Part shown: positions 17,728 to 27,203 of the stretch, in pieces | How the letters are laid out: each line of letters starts with the position of its first letter | Position numbering within the stretch: the stretch's first letter is position 1 | Source: Methyloferula stellata AR4 | GTDB lineage: Bacteria > Pseudomonadota > Alphaproteobacteria > Rhizobiales > Beijerinckiaceae | Assembly (NCBI RefSeq): GCF_000385335.1 | Contig: NZ_ARWA01000001.1 | Span: 450,081 to 514,080, forward strand | DNA: 64,000 nucleotides | Direction of reading: 5' to 3' | Notes under the pieces: generated by a model | Databases searched by the model: none | The model's input: the letters and a program-made list of their open reading frames with translations, nothing else | Told to the model about the DNA's origin: nothing | Program-made: the position numbers and the translations under genes

Positions 17728-18429
17728 ATGCGCGTGCTACTGATTGAAGACGACAGCGCTACGGCACAGAGCATCGAATTGATGCTCAAGTCCGAGAATT
17801 TCAACGTCTATACGACGGATCTCGGCGAAGAAGGCATCGATCTCGGTAAGCTTTACGATTACGATATCATCCTTCTCGACTTGAACCTTCCCGACATGTC
17901 CGGCTATGAAGTTCTTCGCAATCTCCGGGTCGCGAAGGTCAAGACGCCGATCCTCATCCTCTCGGGCCTCGCCGGCATCGAAGATAAGGTCAAAGGGCTG
18001 GGTTTCGGGGCGGACGACTATCTGACGAAGCCATTCCACAAAGACGAGCTCGTCGCCCGCATCCATGCCATCGTGCGCCGCTCCAAAGGCCACGCCCAAT
18101 CGGTCATCGCAACGGGCGATCTCATCGTCAATCTCGATCAGAAGACGGTGGAAGTCTCCGGCGCCCGCGTGCATCTCACCGGCAAAGAATATCAGATGCT
18201 GGAGCTGCTTTCCTTACGCAAGGGCACGACCCTCACCAAGGAAATGTTCCTCAACCACCTCTACGGCGGTATGGACGAACCGGAACTGAAGATCATCGAC
18301 GTGTTCATCTGCAAATTGCGCAAGAAACTCGCCAATGCGAGCAATGGCCGCAATTATATCGAGACCGTGTGGGGCCGCGGCTATGTCCTGCGCGAGCCGG
18401 GCGATGAAGAGGAACGCAGCATCGCTTGA
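17728..18429 (+). CDS. ctrA: Cell-cycle master response regulator CtrA
   Basis: The product is 233 residues from [20 protein letters not shown], the invariant CtrA start; the open frame's extra upstream codons are not part of it. Phospho-acceptor Asp51 sits in [16 protein letters not shown], and the Lys of [13 protein letters not shown] is present. The OmpR-type winged helix follows ([49 protein letters not shown]). CtrA is phosphorylated through CckA and ChpT; chpT lies at 23.3-24.0 kb. It controls division, motility and, in Caulobacter, replication initiation. The C-terminal tail is short and ends in Ala, typical of rhizobial CtrA. Confidence 0.97.
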   Translation: MRVLLIEDDSATAQSIELMLKSENFNVYTTDLGEEGIDLGKLYDYDIILLDLNLPDMSGYEVLRNLRVAKVKTPILILSGLAGIEDKVKGLGFGADDYLTKPFHKDELVARIHAIVRRSKGHAQSVIATGDLIVNLDQKTVEVSGARVHLTGKEYQMLELLSLRKGTTLTKEMFLNHLYGGMDEPELKIIDVFICKLRKKLANASNGRNYIETVWGRGYVLREPGDEEERSIA

Positions 18430-18513
18430 TGCGGAGCTGACCTCTAATCCATCTTCAGAAATTCAAAATCGGGAAGCCGTAGACCATGGCTTCCCGATTT
18501 GCTTTTGGAGCAC

Positions 18514-18603
18514 GATCTTCTCCGAAAACTCTGCAACTTTTCGAGATCATCCTCTGCCGGTCGCATGATCTTGTCCGAAAAGTCTGCAACTTTTCGGGAT
18601 CAT
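18514..18603. repeat. Two 37-base imperfect direct repeats
   Basis: GATCTT-x-TCCGAAAA-x-TCTGCAACTTTTCG-x-GATCAT occurs at 18514-18550 and 18567-18603, differing at three positions. Each unit is itself partly palindromic (CCGAAAA versus TTTTCGG). It lies in the convergent ctrA/cheR gap and its last bases overlap the cheR stop. It resembles intergenic repeats common in Rhizobiales and may help terminate both genes. Confidence 0.75.
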
Positions 18604-19541
18604 GCGAGAGACCGCAGGAAAATCGGACTTGCGATCGAAATCGCCTTTGATGCCTGGCGTGGCATGGCCGGAACGAGCGGCCGGCTTTGAACGGGAATGC
18701 TGACGGTCGGCGGTGGTGTCTGGACGATGGGCTCGGGCCGATGAACGCTGGTCAGCCGCAACGATGGATGCGGCATGAGCCTGTCCGACAGGCCGACGAC
18801 GGTCTCGGCCGACCCCATGGTCAGAAAGCCATCTTTCGCAAGCGCGCCGCCGAGGCGATGCAAAACATCCTTCTTCGTTTCGAGGTCGAAATAGATCAGG
18901 ACATTGCGGCAGAAGATGATGTCGAATTGTCCAAAATCCTCGAAATTCGACAGGAGATTGAACTCCTCGAACTGGATTCTGGCGCGCAGATATTCGTTGA
19001 TTCTCCAGCCATCGGACTCATTGCGAAAATAGCGCAAGAGATGCGTGATCGGCAGGCCGCGTTGAACCTCGAACTGCGTGTAGCGTCCGGTCCGCGCCGT
19101 AGCAACGGCCGTACTTGAAAGATCGGTCGCCAGAATCTCGATGTTCCAGCCGGCAAGCTTCTTCATCTCCTCATCGAGAATCATCGCAAGCGAATAGGGC
19201 TCCTGGCCGGTCGACGCCGCCGCGCACCAGACCCTGATGCGCCGTTCCTCTTGCCGTGCTTCCATCAATTTCGGCAGGATGAAGTTACGGAAATTATCGA
19301 ACGGCGCCCGGTCGCGGAAAAAGAAAGTCTCATTCGTCATCATCGCATCGACGACGCTTTGCTTCAGGCTCGCATCCTTTCCGCTTTTGACGGTTTTCAA
19401 AAGCTCCGAAAGATTGGCGATGCCCGCACGGCGCATGAGAGGCGATAGGCGGCTTTCGATCAGATAGGCTTTATTGGCGTCCAAGGTGAGGCCGCTCGTC
19501 TCACGCAGAAATTGCTTGAGCTCTTGAAGATCAGAGGACAT
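18600..19541 (-). CDS. cheR: Chemotaxis protein methyltransferase CheR
   Basis: The product has 313 residues with a strong ribosome site (GGAGG, 8 bases before the ATG). The all-helical N-domain (LKQFLRETSGLTLDANKAYLIESRLSPLMRRAG) precedes the SAM-binding domain: RIRVWCAAASTGQEPYSLAM (motif I), ILATDLSSTAVATAR, and FDIIFCRNVLIYFD. It methylates glutamates of chemoreceptors. A proline-rich 30-residue tail is added beyond the usual length. It is the last gene of the chpT/cheA/cheW/cheY/cheR cluster; no cheB lies between cheY and cheR. Confidence 0.95.
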   Translation of the reverse strand: MSSDLQELKQFLRETSGLTLDANKAYLIESRLSPLMRRAGIANLSELLKTVKSGKDASLKQSVVDAMMTNETFFFRDRAPFDNFRNFILPKLMEARQEERRIRVWCAAASTGQEPYSLAMILDEEMKKLAGWNIEILATDLSSTAVATARTGRYTQFEVQRGLPITHLLRYFRNESDGWRINEYLRARIQFEEFNLLSNFEDFGQFDIIFCRNVLIYFDLETKKDVLHRLGGALAKDGFLTMGSAETVVGLSDRLMPHPSLRLTSVHRPEPIVQTPPPTVSIPVQSRPLVPAMPRQASKAISIASPIFLRSLA

Positions 19542-19713
19542 GGCACAAGCCTCCGATCATCATCGGGCGCAACAATGCGCCGCGCATCGCGGCGACTATG
19601 AATTCGGGAGACATGGCTTCGAAAGACATGGCTTGGGGAGGCTTGAAGAAAAACGCAGCGCCTTCGGCATCCGCCCATTCGTGATGTATTAAAACTTCCA
19701 ATGGCTTGTTCAT
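19531..19713 (-). CDS. Doubtful 60-residue ORF in the position expected for cheB
   Basis: A small frame (MNKPLEVLIHHEWADAEG, then FIVAAMRGALLRPMMIGG) ends 11 bases inside cheR. It has no good ribosome site, and I see no CheB motif. It fills the 230-base space between cheY and cheR. It may be a leftover, a leader peptide, or non-coding. Confidence 0.2.
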   Translation of the reverse strand: MNKPLEVLIHHEWADAEGAAFFFKPPQAMSFEAMSPEFIVAAMRGALLRPMMIGGLCHVL

Positions 19714-19772
19714 CTATAAAATTGACCCGCAATGAGATGGTTTAAACATGTTTTAAAAGCGTAAACGCGGTA

Positions 19773-20138
19773 TCAGAGGAGGCCGATTTCCTCAAATTTC
19801 GATTGCACAATCTGTTTGTCGAATGGCTTCATGATATATTCGTCGGCTCCGGCATGAATAGCTCGCGCTATATGAACGACGTCATTCTCCGTCGTGCAGA
19901 AAATCACCTTGGGCTTCGAGCCGCCCGGCAATTTGCGAAGCTTCTGCAAAAATTCTAGACCATCCATGATCGGCATGTTCCAATCGAGCAAGATCCCGTC
20001 CGGCATCGACGACGCACAATGAACCAGCGCCTCCTTGCCGTCGCCGGCCTCGCTGGATTGCAGACTCAATCCTTCGAGAATGCGCTTGGCTGCCTTCCGA
20101 ATGACGGAAGAATCATCAACGACCAATATCTGTTTCAA
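19773..20138 (-). CDS. cheY: Single-domain response regulator CheY
   Basis: The product has 121 residues and starts at a TTG preceded by AGGAG. It is a complete receiver: acidic pocket VVDDSS, phospho-acceptor Asp52 in GILLDWNMPIMDGLEF, Thr in VIFCTTEND, Lys in EYIMKPFDKQ. It carries the signal from CheA to the flagellar switch or acts as a phosphate sink. It lies 17 bases after cheW in the same operon. The alternative, a DivK-like regulator, is less likely because it sits inside the che cluster. Confidence 0.93.
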   Translation of the reverse strand: MKQILVVDDSSVIRKAAKRILEGLSLQSSEAGDGKEALVHCASSMPDGILLDWNMPIMDGLEFLQKLRKLPGGSKPKVIFCTTENDVVHIARAIHAGADEYIMKPFDKQIVQSKFEEIGLL

Positions 20139-20155
20139 CAGACTCTCCTAGAAGA

Positions 20156-20677
20156 CTATTTATCGAAGCTTTGTTCGTTCGACCCGCCACGGCGCTGGAA
20201 ATCGAAGACGGATGCCATATCGAGGATCGGAAGGATTTCCGTCTCGATCCGGTAAACCGCATTGGTCAAAGAGATACTCTGCGGATCGAGATGCGGCGGC
20301 AACGGAATGCGGGACTTGGGATCGAGAACGATCACATCTCCGACCTCGTCGACGACGAGCGCGAAACTTTCGCTGCGATGTTCGATGCCAATCGCAAGCA
20401 ACCCGCGGGCAGGCTTTTCTTCTTTCATGCGCAGCCGCCGCCGAAGGCTGACGGCCGTCACGATCTTGCCGCGCAGGTTGACGAGACCCAAAATTTCCTC
20501 GGGACCGAGCGGAATGGGCGTGACCTCGTCGATACGGAAAATCGTTTGAACGGCCTCGACCGGCAGACCGAAGGTCTCGCCGCCGACGATGACCGTGAAG
20601 CAACGGGTTTCGTCGCCGGGAAGAATCCCCTCATGCGAATCGGCCGATCCGAAATGATGCGCGCCCGCGGATTTCAT
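20156..20677 (-). CDS. cheW: Chemotaxis coupling protein CheW
   Basis: The product has 173 residues. After an unusual polar 25-residue start, a full CheW beta-barrel is seen: FTVIVGGETFGLPVEAVQTIFRIDEVTPIPLGPEEILGLVNLRGKIVTAVSLRRRL, then FALVVDEVGDVIVLD. It links chemoreceptors to CheA. The ATG overlaps the cheA TGA (ATGA), so the two are translationally coupled, and GGGAGG lies just upstream inside cheA. Confidence 0.93.
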   Translation of the reverse strand: MKSAGAHHFGSADSHEGILPGDETRCFTVIVGGETFGLPVEAVQTIFRIDEVTPIPLGPEEILGLVNLRGKIVTAVSLRRRLRMKEEKPARGLLAIGIEHRSESFALVVDEVGDVIVLDPKSRIPLPPHLDPQSISLTNAVYRIETEILPILDMASVFDFQRRGGSNEQSFDK

Positions 20678-23214
20678 GCTGCCAAACCTCCCATGATCCG
20701 CGCTTCGAGATCATGTTCTCCAAGCTCCCGGATATCGAGAATCTTTTCGAGGGTCTGCAGCAAGGCCGCGCGGTCGAATTTCCCGACCACGCCGCGCATG
20801 CCGCTGACGGCCGCGGCTTGTTCGATCGCCGGCGCCGCATGTGCCGCAAGTGCAAGCACGGGGATTTGGGCGTAACGCGGATCGCCGGCAAGCGAGCTCG
20901 CAAGCGCATAGCCGCTCATATCGGGCATATCGAGATCGGTAATCACCGCATCGAAGCTGCGGCCCTTGCTAAAGTGATTCAAAGCTTCGTGACCCGATTC
21001 CGCGGTCGTGACCTGATAGCCCGCGGCGCTCAAAACGGGCGACAGCATGTCTCTGAAGAACGGCTTGTCGTCGACGAGCAGCACTTGAAAGCGTTTCGTG
21101 AAGGCCCGGGCGAAAGCGTTCGGGCGGGCGATGCGCATGAAATGCGCGACATCGAGAATCTCGACGATCGTGTCGCGGATGCGAGCCGAGCCGATCACGC
21201 CGGGCGTCGTGCTGGCGATTTCGAGATCCAAAGGCTCTTCTACGATATCGAGGATTTCCTCGACGATAAGCCCCATGTTTTCGCCGCCGACGCCAAGCAC
21301 AAGAACCGGATGCTCGGCCGCGAATTCCACATTGCCGACCGGAAGCAGCAGCATCAATTGACCACGGTGCTGCATGACGAACATGTCGTCGCTGCGCTCG
21401 AGCGAGGCCGCGGTCACCACCTCGATCCGCGCAATGAGGGAAAGCGGGATCGCTTTCACACACCCATATCCCGCCTTGAAGAGAACCAGGCGAATGCCCT
21501 TCGGCGCGACCGGTGCCTCGATCGCGGGCACGACGGTGTAATCATTCGACTGAACGAGCCCCAGGCCTGCCGCCAATCCGGCCGGATCGAGGATCAGGAC
21601 AACGGATCCGTCGCCGAGGATCGTATGACCCGAAAAGACCGCGAGATGGGCCAGTGAGGCGCCAAGCGGCTTGACGACCACTTCCTGAACGTCGGCAACC
21701 GAATCGACCATCACGCCGAACGCATGCGCGCCGACGCGCATGACGACGACACGCCGTTCGAGCACAACCTCCGCCTCGTCGTCGACGATGTCGAGCATCA
21801 CTTCGAGGTCGAGAAGCGGCAAAACCTCGTCGCGCAGACGCAAGACGAGACAGCCGCGGATGCTTTCGATTTGATGCTGGCTGTCAGTCCCAATGCCGAC
21901 GACTTCGACGACGGAATGCTGCGGCAAGGCGAAGCGATGTGAGCCGACCTGGACGATGAGTGCCGGAGCAATGGCAAGCGTCAGCGGGATCTTCATCGAG
22001 AAGCGGGTTCCCCTGCCGGCTGTCGTCGTCAAGGAGATGGAACCGCCGATCTCTTCGATATTGTCGCGCACGACATCCATGCCGATTCCGCGGCCGGAAA
22101 TGCTCGTGACCGTATCCGCCGTCGAAAAAGAAGGCACGAAGATGAAGCGGCAAAGCTCATCGTCCGACATGGCGGCGAGTTCCGCCGGCGTCGCGAGCCC
22201 CTGCATCAGGGCCTTGGTGCGGATACGCGCCAAATCGAGCCCGCGGCCGTCATCCGAAACTTCGATCGTGATATAGCCCGCTTCATGCGAGGCCATCACC
22301 TGAATGGTGCCCGCCTCGGGCTTGCCCGCAGCGATTCGTTCAGCTCCTGGCTCGATGCCGTGGTCGGCGCAATTGCGCAAAAGATGGGTCAGCGGATCGC
22401 GGATCAATTCGATTAATTGGCGATCGAGTTCGGTATCCCCGCCATCGGTTACGAGATTGAGCTTTTTCCCGAGTTCGAGAGACAGATCGCGCACCAGCCG
22501 CGGCAGGCTCGCAAAGAGCCGGCCCATCGGCTGCATCCTGGCGCGCATGACCGTGTCTTGCAGATCGGTCGTCAAAGTCGAAAGGCGCTGCAAGGGCGCT
22601 TTCGTCGTTTCGTCTTCTTGACGGCGGCTCAGGTCCAAAAGCTGATTTCGGGTCAGGACGAGCTCCGACACGAGGAGCATGACGCGCTCCAACACGCCGA
22701 CGGCGACACGGATCGTTTCGGTGCGCCGCGGCGATGCCTCGACCGGCGTGCCGGCAGCTTGCGCAGCGACCGGATCCGGAACTCTCGCTGCCCTTTCGAG
22801 CCGCGAAACGATCTCGGCTTCGCTCGCATTTGTATAAGACCGCGCGATCTGCGCTTCGAGCGATTCGATAAGGTCCGCATCGTCTCCGCCCGGTTCACGG
22901 GCGTGCGCTTCCAATTCGTTCAAAATATATTTGACCCGATCGACGGCCTCAAGAATCAACGAGACCATTTCGGAGGTCGCAGGCACACCTTCGCGCAGGC
23001 GGCTGATCAAGGCTTCCGCCGCATGGGTCAGAAGCTCGAGGCGTGTCAGGCCGAGAAAGCCGCAGGTGCCCTTGATCGTGTGAAGCAGCCGGAAAATGCT
23101 GCCGATGATGCTTCTATCGCTGGGATTTCTCTCGAAAAGGACGAGTTGTGTGGCGGCGGCATCGATATGCTCCGCCGTTTCCACCAAAAAATCATTGAGG
23201 AGTTCGTCCATCAT
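20674..23214 (-). CDS. cheA: Hybrid chemotaxis histidine kinase CheA with C-terminal receiver
   Basis: The product has 846 residues. Order: HPt domain with phospho-His45 in LLHTIKGTCGFLG; linker; dimerisation helices; GHKL ATPase with LIRDPLTHLLRNCADHGIEPG (about 276), DDGRGLDL (about 320) and GRGIGMDVVRDNIEEIGGSI (about 378); two CheW-like domains (about 415-545 and 570-690); and a receiver (about 720-835) with its Asp in VITDLDMPDMSGY. A P2 CheY-binding domain is not evident. Hybrid CheA proteins of this form occur in gliding-type or alternative chemosensory clusters as well as flagellar ones. No chemoreceptor gene is seen in the window. Confidence 0.93.
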   Translation of the reverse strand: MMDELLNDFLVETAEHIDAAATQLVLFERNPSDRSIIGSIFRLLHTIKGTCGFLGLTRLELLTHAAEALISRLREGVPATSEMVSLILEAVDRVKYILNELEAHAREPGGDDADLIESLEAQIARSYTNASEAEIVSRLERAARVPDPVAAQAAGTPVEASPRRTETIRVAVGVLERVMLLVSELVLTRNQLLDLSRRQEDETTKAPLQRLSTLTTDLQDTVMRARMQPMGRLFASLPRLVRDLSLELGKKLNLVTDGGDTELDRQLIELIRDPLTHLLRNCADHGIEPGAERIAAGKPEAGTIQVMASHEAGYITIEVSDDGRGLDLARIRTKALMQGLATPAELAAMSDDELCRFIFVPSFSTADTVTSISGRGIGMDVVRDNIEEIGGSISLTTTAGRGTRFSMKIPLTLAIAPALIVQVGSHRFALPQHSVVEVVGIGTDSQHQIESIRGCLVLRLRDEVLPLLDLEVMLDIVDDEAEVVLERRVVVMRVGAHAFGVMVDSVADVQEVVVKPLGASLAHLAVFSGHTILGDGSVVLILDPAGLAAGLGLVQSNDYTVVPAIEAPVAPKGIRLVLFKAGYGCVKAIPLSLIARIEVVTAASLERSDDMFVMQHRGQLMLLLPVGNVEFAAEHPVLVLGVGGENMGLIVEEILDIVEEPLDLEIASTTPGVIGSARIRDTIVEILDVAHFMRIARPNAFARAFTKRFQVLLVDDKPFFRDMLSPVLSAAGYQVTTAESGHEALNHFSKGRSFDAVITDLDMPDMSGYALASSLAGDPRYAQIPVLALAAHAAPAIEQAAAVSGMRGVVGKFDRAALLQTLEKILDIRELGEHDLEARIMGGLAA

Positions 23215-23317
23215 CCGATCCGGCCACGCCTTACGCGCCCGGAGGGTATCGCTTGGATCGTTAAAGAGCCTTGAAGGCGATAGATCTTTTATGAGTGACG
23301 GCGGTTGAAACCGATGA

Positions 23318-23986
23318 CTACGCCATCGCCGCCACGGCCGCTACCGAAGCCGGAACCGCTTCGATCGCGACGGAGTCGGGGGAGATCGCAAGCTCAAGCG
23401 TCATATTGGCCGCGCGCGCGATCAGGCCGGTATAGTAAGGCTGGATTGCTTGCGCATCGACGGTATTGCTTTCCGGCGCTCCAGAGAGGAGGCCCGGAAC
23501 ATGGCTCGGGAGCCGCGCATTGGCACCTTTCGCCTCGACGCTGATCTTGGTGTCCGTCTCACTTCCAGCCAATGTCACGCTGACGACGCCGCCGCGCGGA
23601 ATGGCGCCCGCCGCGACAAGGCAAAGATTGAGGATCAGCTTGACCTTGTTTTTCGGGAGCAGGATCCGCGGACCGTTCCATTCAAGCTGCGTGCGCCCAT
23701 CGGCAAAAAGCCCGCGCGTCACCTGCTCGGCATCTCCCGTATCGATCGAGGCGCCGACGGAGCCCGCCGCGCCGAAGGCGAGACGGCAGAATTGCAGCCT
23801 GGCCGAGGCCGTCTCGGCGCTCTTCTTGATGAGGTCGAGGGCTATTCCGCGCATCTCGGCGTCTTTTTCCTCTTCGAGGACCTCAAGCCCATTCACGATG
23901 GCGCCGACCGGGCTGATCACGTCATGGCAGACGCGGGAACACAGCAACGCGGCGAGATCGAGAGAATCGAGTGTAAAGGCCGTCAT
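23318..23986 (-). CDS. chpT: Histidine phosphotransferase ChpT
   Basis: The product is 222 residues from the ATG at 23986, which has an ideal ribosome site (GGAGG, 5 bases before). LAALLCSRVCHDVISPVGAIVNGLEVLEEEKD carries the phospho-His at residue 21. The rest is a degenerate kinase-like ATPase fold that cannot bind ATP. ChpT shuttles phosphate from CckA to CtrA and CpdR. It lies 100 bases upstream of cheA on the same strand, so cell-cycle and chemotaxis genes may share a transcript. The 340-base gap to divergent cysQ holds the promoters and nothing else I recognise. Confidence 0.93.
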   Translation of the reverse strand: MTAFTLDSLDLAALLCSRVCHDVISPVGAIVNGLEVLEEEKDAEMRGIALDLIKKSAETASARLQFCRLAFGAAGSVGASIDTGDAEQVTRGLFADGRTQLEWNGPRILLPKNKVKLILNLCLVAAGAIPRGGVVSVTLAGSETDTKISVEAKGANARLPSHVPGLLSGAPESNTVDAQAIQPYYTGLIARAANMTLELAISPDSVAIEAVPASVAAVAAMA

Positions 23987-24329
23987 AGGTCCTCCAGGTT
24001 TGACCAAGCGAAGGGACGCATCTGGACACGCAAGAAGCCCGAATCAGCATGAAGCCGCCGATCGAAGTTATTTTGATACTCTTGCAGAGTCACAATGCAA
24101 ACTCATACATACGATCTGCCGGTTTGATCGGGATCATGCCGCCTCGGATAGGACCGATGTCTAAACATCCCGTTTCAGGCCTTCGGCCCCCGGCGAAGAC
24201 CTGCGACAAAGCGACCGGAGCCATCATCTAGGTGGCTTCCATGTAACAGCCGCGCCGAATTCGAGGGATCGGCTTGAATACTGGCGGCTTTCCGGTCAGG
24301 ATGACCGCCGGTTGGGACCTATAGACGAA

Positions 24330-25220
24330 ATGTCTTTAAAAACTCGGCTAAGCGCCAGCCCATTATCTTTCGATCGCGATGCGATCGCGGAAATTTTCGC
24401 ACAATTGGCTCTGAGCGCCGCTGTCGCGGTGATGCGAGTCTATGACACCGACAGCCATGCCCGCAGCAAGCCCGATAAAAGCCCGGTCTGCGACGCCGAC
24501 GAATATGCCGAAGCCATCATTCTCGAGGGCCTGGCAACGCAATTGCCGCAATTGCCCGTTCTCGCGGAAGAGGCGGCGGCACATGGACATAAGCCACCCT
24601 GCGGCGGGTCATTCATTCTTGTCGACCCAGTCGACGGCACCCGCGAATTCTTGAGCCACAATGGCGAATTCACCATCAATATCGGCCTGATTCTCGGTGG
24701 GGTCCCTTGCGCCGGCGTCGTCTATGCACCGGCGATCGACCGGCTTTGGATGGCCGGAGCGAAGGCTTATTCCTGTAATGTCAAACCCGGAATGCCCCTG
24801 CCCCCGTTAGAGGAGCGCACACCCATTCATGTGCGTCAGCCGCCGCGCGAGGGATGGACGGCGCTTGCAAGCCGTTCGCACGCCGACGCCGAAACCGACG
24901 CATTTTTGGCGGGGCTCCCGATCAATGAGCGCCGCTGCGCCGGCTCATCCTTGAAATTTTGCGCTGTCGCCGAAGGCGGGGCCGACGTCTATCCGCGGTT
25001 CGGCAATACGATGGAATGGGATACCGCGGCGGGCGATGCGATTTTGCGCGCCGCCGGCGGGATCGTTCTCGATGCGGCGGGCTTGCCCTTGCGCTACGGC
25101 AAAGCTAAGGAGCAATTCAAAAACGGACCCTTCATCGCTTGGGGCGATCCGGCCATCGCAACCACGCCGAAACTTTCTCCGAAGACCCTCGCCTCCCTGA
25201 GCAAGGCGTCGCGGAATTAA
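24330..25220 (+). CDS. cysQ: 3'(2'),5'-bisphosphate nucleotidase CysQ
   Basis: The product is about 296 residues from the ATG at 24330; an in-frame TTG at 24312 would add six residues. The inositol-monophosphatase-fold metal sites are present: LAEEAAAHG, the LVDPVDGTREFLSHNGEFTINIGL motif and WDTAAGDAILRAAGG. These residues bind two or three magnesium ions. The enzyme removes the 3'-phosphate from PAP formed during sulfate assimilation and is lithium-sensitive in characterised members. It stands alone, divergent from chpT. Confidence 0.88.
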   Translation: MSLKTRLSASPLSFDRDAIAEIFAQLALSAAVAVMRVYDTDSHARSKPDKSPVCDADEYAEAIILEGLATQLPQLPVLAEEAAAHGHKPPCGGSFILVDPVDGTREFLSHNGEFTINIGLILGGVPCAGVVYAPAIDRLWMAGAKAYSCNVKPGMPLPPLEERTPIHVRQPPREGWTALASRSHADAETDAFLAGLPINERRCAGSSLKFCAVAEGGADVYPRFGNTMEWDTAAGDAILRAAGGIVLDAAGLPLRYGKAKEQFKNGPFIAWGDPAIATTPKLSPKTLASLSKASRN

Positions 25221-25325
25221 GCTTCTGTTAACCTTACTTGTCCCAGAATGCGCGGCGATATCCTCAATCATGATGATTTTGGATTGCCCTTTCGCGTCCG
25301 GCCGGGCTGCTTTGCGGAGAGACCC

Positions 25326-25913
25326 ATGCCACCGATTTCGCGCCGAGATTTTGCAATTCTGACCGCCGGTCTGGGCCTTTCCAGCCTCGCTGCGACCCAA
25401 GTTCGGGCGGATCCAGGCCCCGAGCGGCCTGGAGATTATTCCTCGGACGAGTTGATCCGCAGCGGCCATCAGTTTTTCGGTACGATTTCCCGCGGCCTCG
25501 CCCAGGTGGTTGAGAAAGCCACCAAGCAGTGGGGACGTCCGAACGGCTATATCCTCGGCCAGGAAGCGGGCGGCGCCTTTGTCGGCGGCCTGCGTTACGG
25601 CGAGGGCATCATGTATACCCGCAATGCCGGCGATCTGAAGCTCTATTGGCAAGGTCCGTCGCTCGGCTTCGACGCCGGCGCCGACGGCGACCGCACCATG
25701 ATGCTCGTTTACAACCTGCCGGCCACTGAAGCGATTTTTCAGCGGTTCGGCGGGATCGACGGCTCCGCCTATCTGGTCGGCGGCTTCGGCATGACGGCGC
25801 TCGGCGCCAATAATATCGTCGTCGTTCCGATTCGCTCGGGCCTCGGCGCCAGGCTTGGGCTTAACCTCGGTTACCTCAAATTTACCAACCACGCCACGTG
25901 GAACCCTTTTTAA
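25326..25913 (+). CDS. EipA-like envelope protein (DUF1134)
   Basis: The product is about 195 residues from the ATG at 25326. It begins with a twin-arginine-like signal (ISRRDFAILTAGLGLSSLAATQVRA). The mature part, YSSDELIRSGHQFFGTISRGLAQVVEKATKQWGRPNGYILGQEAGGAFVGGLRYGEG, is the DUF1134 family. Its Brucella member EipA is a periplasmic protein needed for cell-envelope integrity and virulence, under cell-cycle control there. The glycine-rich beta structure runs to the end. No operon partner is evident. Confidence 0.85.
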   Translation: MPPISRRDFAILTAGLGLSSLAATQVRADPGPERPGDYSSDELIRSGHQFFGTISRGLAQVVEKATKQWGRPNGYILGQEAGGAFVGGLRYGEGIMYTRNAGDLKLYWQGPSLGFDAGADGDRTMMLVYNLPATEAIFQRFGGIDGSAYLVGGFGMTALGANNIVVVPIRSGLGARLGLNLGYLKFTNHATWNPF

Positions 25914-26006
25914 CCATTGATTTCTAGAGGCTTTAACGGCTTTTGCTCTTGGCCCCGGGTCATGGCATAGTCGAAATTCCTTTCGACCTGGGCTCGGCGT
26001 GTTTTC

Positions 26007-27098
26007 GTGATCGAACAGGTGATGGTTTTCGCGCTCGGGTTCCTGATTGCGGGACTCGTGGCGCTTGCGTTCGCGCCGGTATTCTGGGCGCGAGCCGTTC
26101 GGCTGTCTGTGCGCCGTATCGAGATGCAATTGCCATTATCGATGCGGGAAATTCTCGCCGACCTCGATCAGGTCCGGGCCGAAGCGGCGGTCGAGCAGAG
26201 ACGCATCGAACTCAAGGCCGAGGCTCTTAACGAAGCGCGGGCGGCCAATCTCGCCGAACTCGGGCGCCGCGGCGCACGCATCAACCAAATGCAGGAACAT
26301 ATTGCCGGGCTGCGTCAGACCAACGGCGAACTCAGCCTCGATGTCGCGAAATTGAGCCGGGCTCATGCCGAGCTGTCTGCCGAGGCCTCGGCTCTTTCCA
26401 AAGAGCTTTTCGATCTCGACGGTCTGCGAGTCCGCGACAAAGAAAAATACAACGCCCTCATGCATGAGTATAATGGCGCGCTGGGTTTGGCCGACGAACA
26501 AAAGGCAACGCTCGCCGCGCTTTCGGCCTGCGGGGCAGCGCTTGAAGCGCGCCTCGCGGATACCGAGCGCACTTTGCAATCAACGCAGACGTTGCTGCGC
26601 AACAAGGAAGCGGAAGCCAGCTTGCTCGCGAGCCATCTGGAGCGCGCCCGCGACGAGGTTCATGCAAGCGATGCGGCGCGTGTCTCGGCGATCGAGAAAT
26701 ATGAACGGCAGGGCTTCCGCGTCGCCGATCTCGAAGGAAGGCTCAAGGATGCACACGCTGCGCATAGCGAAAGCCTGACACGGCTGCGCACCCTGGCCAC
26801 GAAGCTTGAAGCGCATGACGCCGAATTGCGTCAAGCCGCGCAAACGGAAGAAGACCTCCGCCTGAAACATGACGGCCTCGTCGAACGCATGCGCACCGTC
26901 GAGCGCGGGCTTATCGACCGCATCGATCGGCTGCGCACCGAAAACGCAGCTTTGCAAGGGGCGCTTAACGCGGCACGCCAGGAATGCGCGAGCCTGTCAC
27001 GCGAGCTTTCGGACTTGGGTCAGACGCGCCCAGATGAACCCGAAGAGCAGCAGGTGCGCCTGCTGCGTCCGATCTGGCCGACGGCTTCCAAGCCCTGA
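26007..27098 (+). CDS. Membrane-anchored long coiled-coil protein
   Basis: The product has 363 residues and starts at GTG. One N-terminal membrane helix (VMVFALGFLIAGLVALAFAPVFWA) is followed by a basic stretch and about 310 residues of almost continuous coiled coil rich in A, E, L and R. A short proline-containing tail ends it. The topology suggests a protein anchored in the inner membrane with a rod in the cytoplasm. I do not know a function. Such proteins occur in single copy in many Rhizobiales. It follows the EipA-like gene by 93 bases and could be in the same transcript. Confidence 0.75.
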   Translation: MIEQVMVFALGFLIAGLVALAFAPVFWARAVRLSVRRIEMQLPLSMREILADLDQVRAEAAVEQRRIELKAEALNEARAANLAELGRRGARINQMQEHIAGLRQTNGELSLDVAKLSRAHAELSAEASALSKELFDLDGLRVRDKEKYNALMHEYNGALGLADEQKATLAALSACGAALEARLADTERTLQSTQTLLRNKEAEASLLASHLERARDEVHASDAARVSAIEKYERQGFRVADLEGRLKDAHAAHSESLTRLRTLATKLEAHDAELRQAAQTEEDLRLKHDGLVERMRTVERGLIDRIDRLRTENAALQGALNAARQECASLSRELSDLGQTRPDEPEEQQVRLLRPIWPTASKP

Positions 27099-27203
27099 CA
27101 ATGCATGCCGGCGGCAAAGCCTTTCACGGCCTATTGATGGCTGCGGCCATACCGAACGGTTCGGTCAACATTGACATGAAGTCCGTTGGATTTTAAAGGT
27201 TTG

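Noticed and set aside
24945-26129. A 394-codon open frame on the minus strand
   Set aside because: It runs antisense across cysQ, the EipA-like gene and the coiled-coil gene start, all recognisable proteins.
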